A stretch of 64,000 nucleotides of DNA from Anisus vortex (GCA_949126835.1 OX421500.1:17490181-17554180); one strand, 5' to 3'; shown: positions 10,883-22,346, counted from the first letter of the stretch. Numbers and translations are program-made. The notes: a model not told the origin generated them from the letters alone.

Positions 10883-11635
10883 ACATAGTATGCAATACAT
10901 TTTTTGCCAAAAAGTCTATTTTTGGGCTAAGAGCAAATGTTAAACTAATGTTTACATATTTTAATATCTGTTGTATTTTATGTATATCGTTTTTAAGCCA
11001 TTACTAAATTGCATGGAATAATTTTTTGTCTATAAATAAAACAGGTAGATCTATATACCTTGATTTTTCTTTGGTCCGTTTGGCTCAACTGCGAAGAAAA
11101 GAGCCACATATTAAGGCATTGTCATATACATTCCAGGTTAGTGGTTTGCATAATTTGAATGTTGACCTGTTTCAAATGCTTACTAGTGTGCACTTAGAAC
11201 GCAATGCATACATTATAGGTGGAATACACTTAACACTTAGCTAACGCTCATTGGTAATGACATATTATGCAATGAATTATTTTCCAAAAGTCCATTTTTA
11301 TGTTTAAAGGCAAGTGTTAACCTATTTTTTAAGTATTTTAATATCCATTTTGTTTTATGTATATCGCTTTTTAAGCCAATAATCATTTTTACGAAGTTCG
11401 TTGTTTTTTTCTCTAATTAAGAAAGGTATATACCTTGATTTTTATTGGGTCCTTTAGGCTCACCTGCGAAGAAAAAAGATTAAACATTAAGGCATTAAGT
11501 AATATAAATGTCAGGTTAGTAGTTTGCATAATTTAAGTATTGACATTTGCCAAATCCTTACAAATGGGCACTTAGAGCTTACAATGCAAAGAATACAATA
11601 TAGATGGAATGCATTTCGCTAAAGCTCATTGACAC
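10883..11635. repeat. Two-copy tandem duplication, unit about 377 bp
   Basis: 10883-11259 and 11260-11635 align along their whole length. Shared landmarks include TATGCAAT, TTTTATGTATATCG, TATATACCTTGATTTTT, GCGAAGAAAA, TTAAGGCATT, TAGT.GTTTGCATAATTT and GCTCATTG. Divergence is substantial (substitutions and small indels throughout), so the duplication is old. There is no shared open frame, TIR or poly-A, so it looks like a local duplication, not two insertions. Confidence 0.75.
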
Positions 11636-13144
11636 CATTGCTGTCGATATATCGTCACCATCATCATAATACAAAGTATATATACAATATAGATTACAAT
11701 ACAATATTATAATACAATATATGTATATGTATATAGGCTAAAATGTGCATATGAACAATATTTATTTTTAATCCAAGTTATTGTTCTTAAACTGATGTGG
11801 TTTATTTTAATGTTTTTATTATATGTAATATTTGTTCAAAAAACACTTTTTTTTTCAAAATCAATTTTTGTTCCTTGTTGGGGGAGAAAGGGAAAGGGTA
11901 TTATTATGCAGATAATTCTTGCTACAGTCAGTTATAAAGAGCTTAAGTTTATTTAATTGTGCTTGCGTTCTCACTAATATACTCTTAATTAAGAATACTT
12001 TTATATCACCCATTGTAATTAGATCTACTATTCGTGCGTTATAATACAATAGAAAACCTTAATGTTTTAGCATACGTTTGTTATTTCTGAAAGAAAGAAA
12101 AAAAAATTATTAATTGATTATATGAAAACCTACATGTGTTCACAATATTTTAGAGTTAGTTTTATATATTTGCAAATGATAGAGAAAATTATAACATAAT
12201 AAAATGGTGGGCCTATACAGTGAGAGATCGAGGTTTAGATATCTTACACACATATATCAATAATATTTTTTTTAATGTCTAAAAAGAATGTTTTGTTTTA
12301 ATCTTGCATAGTTGTGTGCGTGTATGCTTAAGTGTGTGTTTATGTGTTGTGTGTGAGTGAGGCAGACAGACATGGAGGGAGAGGATCTATAATATTCACC
12401 CACACACGTTTAGGTAGAGACCGCTATTTAAAAAAAAAGCTGAAATAGCCACATTTAGGGGCTTTATTCAAACTGTGTAGACTTACACATATAGGCCCTC
12501 GGGGCATATTAACATTGTTTAGATTTTTCCAAAGACTGTAATAAGATGGACCGCCTGCTTTGATTTGATATTTTTACAATTTGATGACTCGTAAACTTCG
12601 TTTTAGGAATTTACGATAACAATCAAAATTATAGGCCTTCGGATTAGTAATTCTGTATGATTGTATCAATAGAAAACTACAAGCTATATGTATCTCAGTT
12701 GCTAGTTGTTGTCAGAGAATTTAAAGGTATATTAGATGTAAATTAAAACTTTTAAATAATGTATTTCTAAAAATAAAAATAAATGTTTTATTTTTTCAAT
12801 TTCTTCGTTTCATTACTTCTCATGTAGAAAATTTAAAAGAATACCTTATAAATGGATCGTCTGTAATATATTATAAAATTAGATTTATTAAGATATAAAT
12901 CAAAAATGGCATGAAGCGGAAGTCTATTGGAGTACGAGATTTTGATGCGCACCGAAAACACGATTCTTGAAATCTAAAAATAGCGCAAGCGGTTCTCTTA
13001 TTATAATCTTTGATATTACGTCATCTGTCTATACTCTCAAAACCAGGTCCCTAAGCGTTCCGAAATAATGATACACAGATTGACTGATTGTATGACAGAA
13101 GTTTTTGGGCTTTTATTTTTATAACATTTTACGAAAATATAAAA
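11636..13144. other. Intron, low-complexity AT-rich DNA
   Basis: Contains short ATATA and GTGT-rich runs (for example around 11690-11740 and 12310-12360) and nothing resembling a gene or a defined element. Confidence 0.4.
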
Positions 13145-13149
13145 TTAAC

Positions 13150-13285
13150 AATACAATTTGATGTGTATCCGTACTAGCTGTCTGAATTTCACAAATAATG
13201 CATTTTTCGTAAGCTTACTTGAGTGCCACAAAAATGCACTTGGTGTGCCGCAAATGACAAGCGGGCCGGGTGTTTGAGTCCCCTG
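13150..13285 (-). mobile_element. hAT-type terminal fragment
   Basis: The segment ends GGCCGGGTGTTTGAGTCCCCTG. Read on the minus strand, this begins CAGGGGACTCAAACACCCGG, a typical hAT terminal repeat followed by the GC-rich subterminal stretch common in such elements. The other end and the 8-bp duplication are not visible, so it is a truncated copy. Confidence 0.5.
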
Positions 13286-13412
13286 ATTAAACATTGTATC
13301 ATCTGTGAAGAAAAACAGAAAAATACTAGTCATGTGATCACATTATTAAGTTGACATAATGTTGAATTAATGAATTTAAAACTTATATTAAATATAAACA
13401 TCCTAAGGATAG

Positions 13413-14233
13413 TGTTACGACCACTATCTTCTAGTTGTACGGATAGTGTAGATGATGTTCTAAATTCTCGTTTGTCTTAGGGTTGATGTTGTATTTAATT
13501 TTATTTATTCTTCATCATACACTCTCTCCTTTTTACCCAGGTTGTAAACTCAGAATTTGTAAGTCCGACAGTTTCTTCACTAAACCAGTACTGGTAGATA
13601 TTGGTATTTCAAATTGGTATTATAAATATATATTATATTGTAAACTCAGAATTTATAGTCCGACAGTTTCTTTACTAAACCAGCATTGGTAGATATTGGT
13701 ATTTCAACTTGGTGTTATAACTATATATTATATTGTAAACTCAGAATTTATAGTCCGACAGTTTCTTCACTAAACCAGAAATAAAGCCAAGTCTTGAAAA
13801 TATATACAATACAATAACTATGTACAGCCAAGCAAAATAGGGATAACAGAAGCGTCATTAAACTGACTGCCTAAACAATCTGTTCGTCCAGAAAAACGAG
13901 CTAAAAAACTGACTTTTCTACCACTGCAAGGGCCTTATAAATTGTTTAAGAAGAGCGGCGAGATAAGTCCATTACGAGAGGGGAAAAATGTTGGTACCTA
14001 TTACTTAACCCATAATAAAAAACGAATGTTTTAAGGTGATCTCCCATTTACGTTAAATAATGAACTATTCCCAGATTTTGCACACTGCTCGTATGTAAAA
14101 TCCCAGAATTTTGCTCTCGTCTCTTAGTAAATTAGATTCAGTTCTGCTTCAGCCCCTCCCACGAAACTCGCGTTGGAGAGAGAGAGAAAGTGAGGTGTGT
14201 TCCAATAATTAGGTGTGTTCCAAAAATGTGACA
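13413..14233 (+). mobile_element. Solo LTR, 821 bp, with ATAG target duplication
   Basis: Starts TGTTACGACCAC and ends AATGTGACA, giving the inverted TGT..ACA termini of an LTR. A 4-bp direct repeat ATAG flanks it at 13409-13412 and 14234-14237. It is homologous to the interrupted copy at 5280-7948 and to the short copy at 15702-15942. There is no internal coding region, so it is a solo LTR. Inside it lies a tandem array of about 96 bp units. A 4-bp duplication would suit a Gypsy-type integrase, but the family cannot be named. Confidence 0.75.
13544..13780 (+). repeat. Tandem repeat of about 96 bp, 2.5 copies, inside the LTR
   Basis: GTAAACTCAGAATTT starts at 13544, 13640 and 13735. Each copy continues with GTCCGACAGTTTCTT.ACTAAACCAG and, in the first two, GGTAGATATTGGTATTTCAA. 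The interrupted relative at 7.3 kb has only one equivalent, so the amplification is specific to this copy. Confidence 0.8.
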
Positions 14234-14820
14234 ATAGTAAAGAATAATTTCTCTTATTAACGTTATTTAGTTATAAATTATTTACGTTTAAATAGTTCTA
14301 TTTTCCTTTGGTAAGGTAGATAAGCCTTAAAAATTATTCATATATATTAAAAAATAATAAATAAAAACCAATAGGCCTACTTTCAATAGCACAAGCTTTG
14401 AAGTGACGCAATTCAATTCACTGCTTTCAAATTGTCGAACTAATTACGCTTTATCTATTAAAAAATTGCAAGGTTATAGAAACCAGCACAAGCATAAATG
14501 TATTATGTGGGCTGCCTTGAAATGTGTATCACGAGAAATAGTAGCTTTATCCACTGAAATTATACTTTTGACCTTTGGTTTTATTTTAAAGTCAAATTTA
14601 ATTTTTATAATTTTTCAAAACCAAAATTCAAATTCTCCACGTAAATTTAATTTTTACAAGTTACGGTCGGTTAATATAACTTAATTCATTTTTTTAAAGG
14701 GAACACCTGTAAACAGAAAAAAAAATTTACGATAAAATTAGAACGTTAAAAAATGATAATGTAAAGCAAAATATAAAGAAAAATTAATTATATCACATGT
14801 TAAGAATACATTTTACATAC
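14234..14820. other. Intron, no feature seen
   Basis: AT-rich DNA with a 93-residue plus-strand open stretch (14403-14684) that shows no family motif. Its asparagine/leucine-rich composition is what random AT-rich DNA would give. Confidence 0.4.
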
Positions 14821-14857
14821 CCATGTATTTCTTAATACACTTAAGATGTTTGATTTC
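14821..14857 (-). CDS. Probable small exon of the TRPM-like gene
   Basis: A 37-base open segment with acceptor TTTTACAG and donor GTATGT, encoding EIKHLKCIKKYM plus one spare base. It follows in phase 0 from the exon ending at 15342. No domain can be recognised in twelve residues. Support comes only from splice sites and phase continuity. The next exon, which must start with two bases of a split codon, was not identified. Confidence 0.45.
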
Positions 14858-15341
14858 CTGTAAAACAAAATCCAAATAGTTTAAAGACAACTTAATATTT
14901 TTCTAATTGTAAACAATTACTAATTATTTTTAAACAAATTAATAATCGCTCTTTTAGTATTGATTTTTACAGAAAAACTACCAGATTGATTGTCTATATC
15001 TATATATTAATTTGAGATTTTAAAATATTGGATATTTGTCTTTAATGTAAACTAAAATGTAACACTACGTGCAGTGATATTGTCAATAAAAATGTTGTTG
15101 TTACTGTTATTAGAATATAAGAAAACCTAATATCCATAAATAATAAAAGTGAAAATTGAAATGCCAAGGTTTTAAATATGTCATTCTATTAGCTATTATT
15201 TTATAAACAAAATCACTACATATAACGTTCATTTATGTTTTCTATTGCATTGTGATTATCTTTAAAAAAATAATCTATTAACAAAGACAGGCGGAGAAAT
15301 AAGACTGTAAAGTTTATATTTTTGTGGCAATAAAAACGTAC

Positions 15342-15449
15342 TTTGTAAAATTGACCTGTAAAGAGCTTCATGCATTCTTCCTTTGATTTAATGTCTTCTT
15401 CGTTGACACATTTTAAAACATCATAGAAGCCACTTTCATCCCATTGATT
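15342..15449 (-). CDS. Probable exon of the TRPM-like gene
   Basis: A 108-base exon of exactly 36 codons with acceptor CTAAATAG and donor GTACGT, phase 0/0. It reads NQWDESGFYDVLKCVNEED followed by a Lys/Glu-rich helix and KLFTGQFYK. The composition (few Arg, many charged residues, W-D near the start) fits a cytosolic helical linker. Similarity to TRPM MHR repeats is plausible but not convincing by eye. An alternative donor inside the exon (at ACAG/GTCAAT) would break the phase with the next exon. It sits 250 bases left of the truncated LTR at 15702-15942. Confidence 0.55.
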
Positions 15450-15701
15450 CTATTTAGTAAAACAATATATTTATATGATAGTAATACATTGTGTAACATG
15501 TTTTGAATCTTATAAAATATTAATTTGTGTATAATAGTGAACGATCCTGTAAGACAAATGCAAAAGTAAAATTAAAAACAAACAAAATAAAACTGTTTTT
15601 TTAATAAACTCTTTACTTATACTCTAGATTTTTGGTTCTTGGTTTTTGCGCTGATTTGATTTACACCGCTCACATTATGAAACAATGTCAACAGACAACA
15701 A

Positions 15702-15942
15702 TGTCACATATTAATAGCACCCACAGCTCTCTCTCAAGGCAAGTTTTGAAGAGGTACTAAGAAGCCTGGACTGTTCTAAGAATTCACTCTAGTGCAAACC
15801 TCAAATTCTCTGAATGGCTAGGAATAGTATGTTATTTCTCGTACAGGGGGTTTTATGTTAAGGGGGAATGGGACTGAAAAAACTAATTCAATTATTCCTG
15901 AATTTATACGTCTCTGACCACAGGGGGAATGTGGTCGTAACA
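15702..15942 (-). mobile_element. Internally deleted solo LTR of the 5.3/13.4 kb family
   Basis: Read on the minus strand it begins TGTTACG ACCACATTCC and ends GCTATTAATATGTGACA, matching the two ends of the 13.4 kb and 5.3 kb copies but only 241 bases long. The middle, including the AATGTTGGTACC region, is missing. The 4-base flanks (ACAA and CCAA) are near but not identical. Confidence 0.65.
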
Positions 15943-16229
15943 CCAAGGATTCTCAGAAACGAAAAATTACATCAATAATTGTTTAAGGATAATTTCCCGT
16001 GAAATCTCTAGCTTAACATCTGCAACCTTTGAATAACTATTTAATAAGCATGAGAAATATTAAATCTTGGAGAGATGAGACAAAAATAATGTTCCTTATC
16101 ATCAATTACCTTTAAAACTTAAGCTTAAACGTTATTTTTAACCCACTGTTTAAAAAATGAAAATAATAATTGCTTGGAAATATGAAATGAAATTGTGTAT
16201 ATTAAATACAGTTATATTATTCAACTTAC

Positions 16230-16300
16230 TAATTCAATTTTGTCTTTGAAAATGTGTATACAAATAAAGTTGCGGTTGCCTCTCTTTGGATTCTGAACCA
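16230..16300 (-). CDS. Probable exon of the TRPM-like gene
   Basis: A 71-base exon with acceptor CATTTTAG and donor GTAAGT. It completes a split Val codon and reads VQNPKRGNRNFICIHIFKDK then IEL. Phase is continuous with the exons on both sides (1 base in from 17456, phase 0 out to 15449). No conserved domain is recognisable. Base composition is less AT-rich than its surroundings, which supports coding. Confidence 0.5.
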
Positions 16301-16607
16301 CTAAAATGAATAATTTGAAAAAACATTGTTAATAATTGTTTATTATATTTTAGTAAAAACCTTAATCCAAACAGAGGTAGTAAAAAGATAATATTTCTTT
16401 ATTTGTCAAAACAAATCTGAATTTGACTTTATTATACATGGTCCGTCCTTTAGTTTAATGCATAATACATTATTTAGGAATATTGCAATGTAAACGATAA
16501 AATAGAAAAATATTAATACAAAATAACAAATAATAAACTTCTAAGACGGACAACGAATTGATTTTCAACCGATTAAAAAAATAGCATAATTTTTCACGAA
16601 AAGACAT

Positions 16608-16940
16608 CACACCTGTCTAATTATGCGTAAAAAAATATTTTTTAGCGTATTTGAGAATTCTATATGAGACAGTTTAACCATTGCTTTAATAATAAAATAC
16701 AATTGTTACAAAATATTTAAACTTCAAAATCCTGATATAATAAATTCAAACATGCATGTTTAGTTCGTTTCAGAGCACAGTTTTCTTTATTTGTGCGTTT
16801 TTTCTCAGTTTTGAATTTTTTCTAATTTTGTTCGGTTATTTTGCTACTCCTGTGTAACTAATCATCGCATAAGGTTAAAACTTGGCAGTTTTCATTATCA
16901 CTATGTTTTCTTTAATCCCATGCATGATTTTGAAGATTCG
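16608..16940 (-). mobile_element. Partial MITE copy, inverted relative to 2.5-3.2 kb
   Basis: Starts at the terminal repeat CACACCTGTCTAATTATGCG and, as reverse complement, follows 3190 back to about 2870. Shared landmarks include ATTTTATTATTAAAGCAAT, ACTGTCTCA, CATGCATG and TTTGCTACTCCT. It ends abruptly in the middle of the parent element. Confidence 0.65.
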
Positions 16941-17455
16941 AAGATTTTGAAGATTACTGGCTAAAGGCGTAACTAATCTGCAGAAGCAAAATATTCACAA
17001 TTGGAGAAAAGTTAAAATATTTTCTTCAATCTGGAACAATGCAAAGTAACTGTTATATATGTGTTTGTTATCTTTCTCTTTATCTAATACGTTTTAGTAG
17101 GTAAACGACTGAATGTTAAAAAAAAAACATTTTTTTTTTCATCTGGCAACGGATCGAGTTTGCTGAATTGATTTCAATGTTTTGGGTTACGAACATTTTA
17201 GGTAAGGAATCGATTTCATGAATGAATTAAGTTCCCAACCCAAGATACCAATGAAATACTAAAGAAAATATGTTTAAAATGTTTCTTTTATGGACAATTA
17301 TAAACTAATTGATTGGTATTTTGTTTTTCAATTAAAATTTTAAAATAAATAGAAAAATATCACATTTCTTCGATGCAGAATTCAGAAAATTATGAATAGA
17401 AAAATATTAGAGGAATAAAAAAGGCTTTTTTTTTTTTAAATCATTCACAGCTTAC

Positions 17456-17524
17456 CTGTTATTATGTTTTTTGTTGAGTCATCGCTATTTAGCTGTTTTT
17501 CAGGATCTAAAGTGTGTTTGTATC
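17456..17524 (-). CDS. Probable exon of the TRPM-like gene
   Basis: A 69-base open segment with acceptor TCTTTAAG and donor GTAAGC, reading YKHTLDPEKQLNSDDSTKN then IIT. An internal AG (CACTTTAG) could also serve as acceptor but gives a stop. Phase is compatible with 18080-18129 upstream and 16230-16300 downstream. Function is not recognisable from sequence. Confidence 0.45.
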
Positions 17525-18079
17525 CTTAAAGATTTTAATTCACACATTAGTGATACTCAAACAAATATAAAAAATAAATTTTATGTCTTTTATTTAAAAA
17601 AAATGAGTGTGTTGACATTTTATTAATGGTAAAATACATTTCTCATGCATTTTCCTACCAACAACGTCAGGCTTATTACTTTAAACAAAAAATTGCAATA
17701 GCATATATGAAGGGATAGGAAAAGAGGTTAAATTTTTATGTTTAAAACTGATACTTGCAATATAAAAACATGTTGAATGTATATAACTTGATAAAAATAA
17801 CATATTTTTGTTATCTAGCTTGAAGATTAACATTTTTTTTCATTAAATAGTATATAAGCGATTGACTATTGTTTTGCTAAAATGTGTCAATATTCGATTA
17901 TAGTTTGATTACCATACGCTTTATACCAATTTCTCAAAATGCCTTTATGATTTTTTATGTAATTTTTTACAGTGATAATATTAGATAATAAGTTGCTTTG
18001 TTTAAATCGTAATACACATTATTTTGAATTTGTATTAGCCCTTATAAAATACGTCGTAATATAATTTGTTTGTACATAC

Positions 18080-18129
18080 CCTTAGTAATAAATGTATTTA
18101 AGGTCTGTTCATCCTTCTTACTTAGTTTC
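18080..18129 (-). CDS. Probable small exon of the TRPM-like gene
   Basis: A 50-base segment with acceptor ATATTACAG and donor GTATGT encoding KLSKKDEQTLNTFITK, with one base of a split codon at each end. It leads in phase into 17524. It does not join directly to the exon ending at 21277, which ends on a codon boundary, so at least one exon between them is missing from this annotation. The RTE insertion at 20 kb lies in that gap. Confidence 0.45.
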
Positions 18130-19339
18130 CTGTAATATAGTATAGTCTTTACTGCTCATCATCTCGAAAACTCGGAATTTCCAAGTAGGAATACTTGTCA
18201 ATAATCTTTCCATTTTCGAGTTAGTGCATTTTGTACCTTTATTTCGTTAGCATAATGTCACTTTAAAAGTTTCCTTAAGATTGTAAATACATTTAAATAT
18301 CATATACACTTTGTCAAGTAAAACATAATACTTTTTATTATTATTATAATTTAATATAGAACGACAAATTCGCAGTATTATTATTGATCTTTATATGCTT
18401 TGAAAACTCTTAACTCGTGAGCCTTCAGCTTTGTTCGATTAAGATTCACGAACTGAAAAATATCCAAGTTGAAGACTGAAGAAATTAAGGATTTTAAAAA
18501 CATTTATGGATCATTGCTTATACTGCCTATTTATTTTTAAAATGATTTAAGCTAAAGTGTTTGAAAATTAAAATGAAATTATACGTTACTTTATTTTAAA
18601 AAAAAAACTGTTTCAATGTTTCTAAGAACGCTTTAAAGAATTTCTTTTTCTAATACACCAATTCGGAAATGGAAAACTTTCCTACTCGGAATTATCCGGG
18701 CTGACGAGATAACAACTAGTTATAAATGAAATCACTTGTAATTTAGATTTTTTTTCAAAATAAACAGTTATCAAAACATTTAAAGTAAACTTAAACTTAA
18801 AAATAAGATAAAAACAACGAAAAATTACTTTTAAAAACATAATCAGAAACTATCACAAAATTATTATGCTAAGAATATATTTTAAATAACTTTAAGTAAT
18901 TATTAACAGCTTAGAATTTGTTAATCTGAAAAAAATATTTTTTTAGTTCAAGGATTATCATTTCATTGCTTGTAATTGAATTTTAAATTATGCTTGTTTC
19001 AATTAATTAAATAAAATACTATAAAGAGACGTATGCGCGTAAATCAAATGCATTTTATTGTAAACGCCAAAAATGCATTATTTATAGCGTACTTTTCTCA
19101 GCGTTCTAAACAAAGAGTTTGCTTAACTTTCACTATTTCTGGCACATCGAGAAGACTTATTTTAAATCCAAATAAAAAGTATTTTATGTCAATACGTCAG
19201 CTATTTTAATAAATGTCTATTAATTGACAACTGTTTGAGGAAAACTTCATATTGTCACATGTTTAGACTTTTTACCCTATTCTTAACTTAAACACAATTA
19301 GTATTGTTAAATGTACGTTTAGTTTGGCATGATTTGTTT

Positions 19340-19710
19340 CCCCCCCCCCCCCCATGCAAAACATTACTTTGGTATCAGGCTATTGCAAAGCTCGTCACTT
19401 TGAAAAAAAACCTCTTTATTTGGCCTTTAAACGATAACAACGTTTTGATTTGTTTTACAAACAAAATAATACTTACATCAGTGAAATGTTTGAAATCTAA
19501 AAAAAAAACAGAAAAAATGTTGATATATTTTTAAAACAATTTTTTTTTACGATATTCATTTTCATTTTCTTAATACAAAAAAACATAACTTAATAATAAT
19601 ATCATATATTCTCCCCTTACCGTGTTTACATTTTCAGTAAGAACATGAGATATGCCGTGACTAGGCCGTTACAGTTGACTCGCTGTTATCTTCGCCCCCC
19701 CCCCCCCCCT
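19340..19710 (+). repeat. Two poly-C tracts
   Basis: C runs of about 13-14 bases at 19340-19353 and 19696-19709 flank AT-rich DNA in the intron upstream of the RTE insertion. They have no coding meaning and may be poorly assembled. Confidence 0.6.
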
Positions 19711-19962
19711 CCGTCCCTTCCATGACATTTTTAGCGGAGTTTAGTGAAATTCCTGTTTTTTTTTTGTATATAGTTATATTACAGTAAATTACTTATCTTA
19801 TGCTCAAAGAACTCTAATTATGACTTTAGCTTGAGACAATATACAATTTTGTAAAACATAGAATATGGTCTTTTAAAACCATTCTTTTTTTTTAAATATA
19901 CATTTTTTTTAGCTTACACTTCTATAGCATTCTTAAATTATTGTATGTATAATTAACAACTA

Positions 19963-20822
19963 GACTGGGTCACAAAAGAAGCTAACTCAGGGAAAGGAAT
20001 ACAATAGACCCTAATGCAAAAACTAGAAGACTTAGAGTTTGCGGATGACCTGGCCATTCTGTCCCACATATTACAGGATATGCAAGAGAAGATCACAGCC
20101 TTGTATGAGACTGGAAAAAGAGTAGAGCTCAATATAAACCATCAAAAAACAAAAGTATAAAAATAAAAACACACCAACAAGATGGCGACATACAAGTAGC
20201 AAACGAAAGCTTAGACCAAGTGGATCACTTTGTGTACCATGGAAGTGTGGTCAGTGTATCAGGAGGAGCAGACGAGGACATCGAACGTCGAATAAACTTG
20301 GCGCGACAGGCCTTTGCCAACCTGAAACAGGTTTGGAGATCTACATACATCTCTGACAAAACTTAAGTAAGGATCTTTAACACAAACGTTAAAACGGTCC
20401 TACTTTATGGGTCCGAAACATGGCCAACGACTGAGATAACAAAAAATAGACTCCAGACCTTTGTTAACAGATGCCTAAGAAATATACTCAAAATAAAATG
20501 GTTTGACAAGGTAGAAAACTCCAAGCTGTGGAAGAGGTGTGGACAAAGTACAGTAGAACAACAAATCATGGAAAGGAAGTGGAGATGGATTGGACACACC
20601 CTCAGGAAAGATAACAACAACAGAGCTAGACAAGCCTTAGAGTGGAATCCCCAGGGCAAACGGCATAGAGGAAGACCCAAGCGAACATGGAGACGAAGCA
20701 TATTGGGTGAAACCGGAAGAACTGGAAAGAGCTGGGAAGAACTGAAGCGACTGGCAAGAGACCGTGGAGAGTGGCGTGCTTTGACCGAAGCCCTATGTTC
20801 CACAATGAACCCAAAGGACTGA
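19963..20822 (+). pseudogene. Reverse-transcriptase C-terminal fragment (RTE type)
   Basis: From 19963 the frame reads a linker then LEFADDLAILSH at about 20032-20067, the catalytic FADD motif of non-LTR reverse transcriptases. It continues with the thumb region (VVSVSGGADEDIERRINLAR, LLYGSETW) and the C-terminal KWRWIGHTLRKD and GRPKRTWRRSI motifs common to these elements. There are three lesions. A TAG at 20005-20007 stands where Trp is expected. A frameshift beside a TAA lies at 20158-20160. A TAA lies at 20364-20366. The last 84 codons (20568-20822) are intact. It is not functional. Confidence 0.85.
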
Positions 20823-20833
20823 TGATGATGATG
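19963..20833 (+). mobile_element. RTE-type LINE, 5'-truncated, with 12-bp target duplication
   Basis: An 871-base insertion flanked by AATTAACAACTA at 19951-19962 and 20834-20845. It begins inside the reverse-transcriptase reading frame and ends directly after the stop with a GATGATGATGATG tail. Short 3' tandem repeats in place of poly-A are typical of RTE-clade elements. Severe 5' truncation and the target duplication fit target-primed reverse transcription. It lies in the TRPM intron. Confidence 0.85.
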
Positions 20834-21276
20834 AATTAACAACTATGAGTGGATTGTTTCCCAATATTGTATATGTTATTGATAGATTTCATAAATTGTG
20901 CCATGACCTTTAGATCTATACGTGTCTAGCTTAGTAAAAATTTAGTTTAACTTGTCTTTTTATTTAATTCACCATATGTTAGTCATTGCTCTGAACGAAG
21001 AAAAATAGACATATGACTCAAAAAAAATCATAATACCCATTATACTACCTAAGACCTGTTTGAAAGAATTGCTTTACCATTATTTATAAATAAATGAGAT
21101 GGGGCATGCCATATTTAAGTATCTAGACTAGTATTATTATATTTAGTCTTAAGTAAAATTTTTTTACTACTAACATAATCGGTTTTAGAGCACCTAAACC
21201 ATATGGGCGTAACTTCAAAAATGCCTTGTTTTTTTTCCAAATTGATCAATTTAAAATAAATAAGCCCAACAGTTAC

Positions 21277-21371
21277 CTGTGTATCCTTTAGGTTGTGATC
21301 ACTTGTCAGTATATTGTTTATTAATTTAAATATATCGGCTGGAGCGTCCTTCAGTTCAATAAAATTACATT
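21277..21371 (-). CDS. Probable exon of the TRPM-like gene
   Basis: A 95-base exon with acceptor ATTTCATAG and donor GTAACT. After a split Gln codon it reads CNFIELKDAPADIFKLINNI then LTSDHNLKDTQ and ends on a codon boundary. It joins in phase to the exon 22253-22346. The DAPADIFKLI run is a well-formed amphipathic helix. Assignment to the channel is by position and phase only. Confidence 0.5.
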
Positions 21372-21540
21372 CTATGAAATAAAAAAAAAACTTTAGTTAC
21401 ATTTTATTTAAGAGTATTGAAAACGTTTCCTACTGTTTTCCATAATATTGTGTCTCTTATAATGTTATTAGAATATTCTTACGTTACCGACATTATCAAA
21501 TAAACATAACTCAAATGCAAAAAACAAACAAACAAAAAGA

Positions 21541-21656
21541 CTGCCGTCACAAGGTTATGCTTATTGCGACTATTGTATGACGAGCATAATGCGTCGCCGC
21601 AAAACTAATGTCAGGTATCCACAAGGATTCGAGCCTTGTACCTTTATAACGCCACC
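21541..21656 (-). mobile_element. Degenerate tRNA-derived SINE
   Basis: On the minus strand it reads TGGTGGCGTTATAAAGG then a B-box-like GGCTCGAATCC. GATACCTGACATTAGTTT follows, resembling the GGTACCTG.CATTAGTT body of the family A SINEs. The tail is heavily mutated. Confidence 0.4.
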
Positions 21657-22252
21657 AAGCCCCAAAGGATAATTTATTGATTTTTTGATTGGGCTTATAG
21701 AAACGAAGAAAAAAAGAAACAAACTTAAGCGTTAATTATATAATCGTTATTAAATATTATATTACGATTGGATACGTTTTACAAAAAATGTTGTTAAAAA
21801 AAGGACTCATAGAATTGATACAATCCTAAATTACATCTGCTTAAAATGTTACAAGCATAAACTTCTCTCAACATTAGTGCACTAATTTTTACATTTGACA
21901 TTTCGCATCTTACATAACTGTATTGAAACTATTGTGTGGGTAAAATAGGAGTGTAACAAACATTGTTTTACGATATAACCTTCTATAATCCAAATTTTAT
22001 CTATTGTCAACAATCGTGATTTAAAAAAAAAAAAATTCATTAGACAAGCCTTGGGGTATATCATTCCACTTAGATTTGTTGAATATATTTTAGAAAATAA
22101 ATGGGAATGGGGAATCCGTTCTATACAATGATATAAAATATATTTCGATTTCCAATTAAAAACAAAAGTAAAACATGTTAAAATTGGCCAAGAATAACAA
22201 TTATTATTATTTTGTTTATTTTACTTACGAAATGAAACATACAAGTACTTAC

Positions 22253-22346
22253 GTTTAGTTTTAGTAACTATTGCGAATATGTCCCTAATATACAATTCTG
22301 TTTCTTCAGAGTTAATTTCTTTTTCAAATGAAAACTTAATAAAAAA
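22253..22346 (-). CDS. Probable exon of the TRPM-like gene
   Basis: A 94-base exon with acceptor TTGTCAACAG and a textbook donor GTAAGT. It reads FFIKFSFEKEINSEETELYI followed by RDIFAIVTKTK and leaves one base. Phase agrees with 26115 upstream (phase 0) and 21371 downstream. No family signature is visible. Confidence 0.5.

Noticed and set aside
20405..20842. Minus-strand frame of 145 codons
   Set aside because: Antisense of the RTE reverse-transcriptase tail, which is clearly coding on the plus strand.
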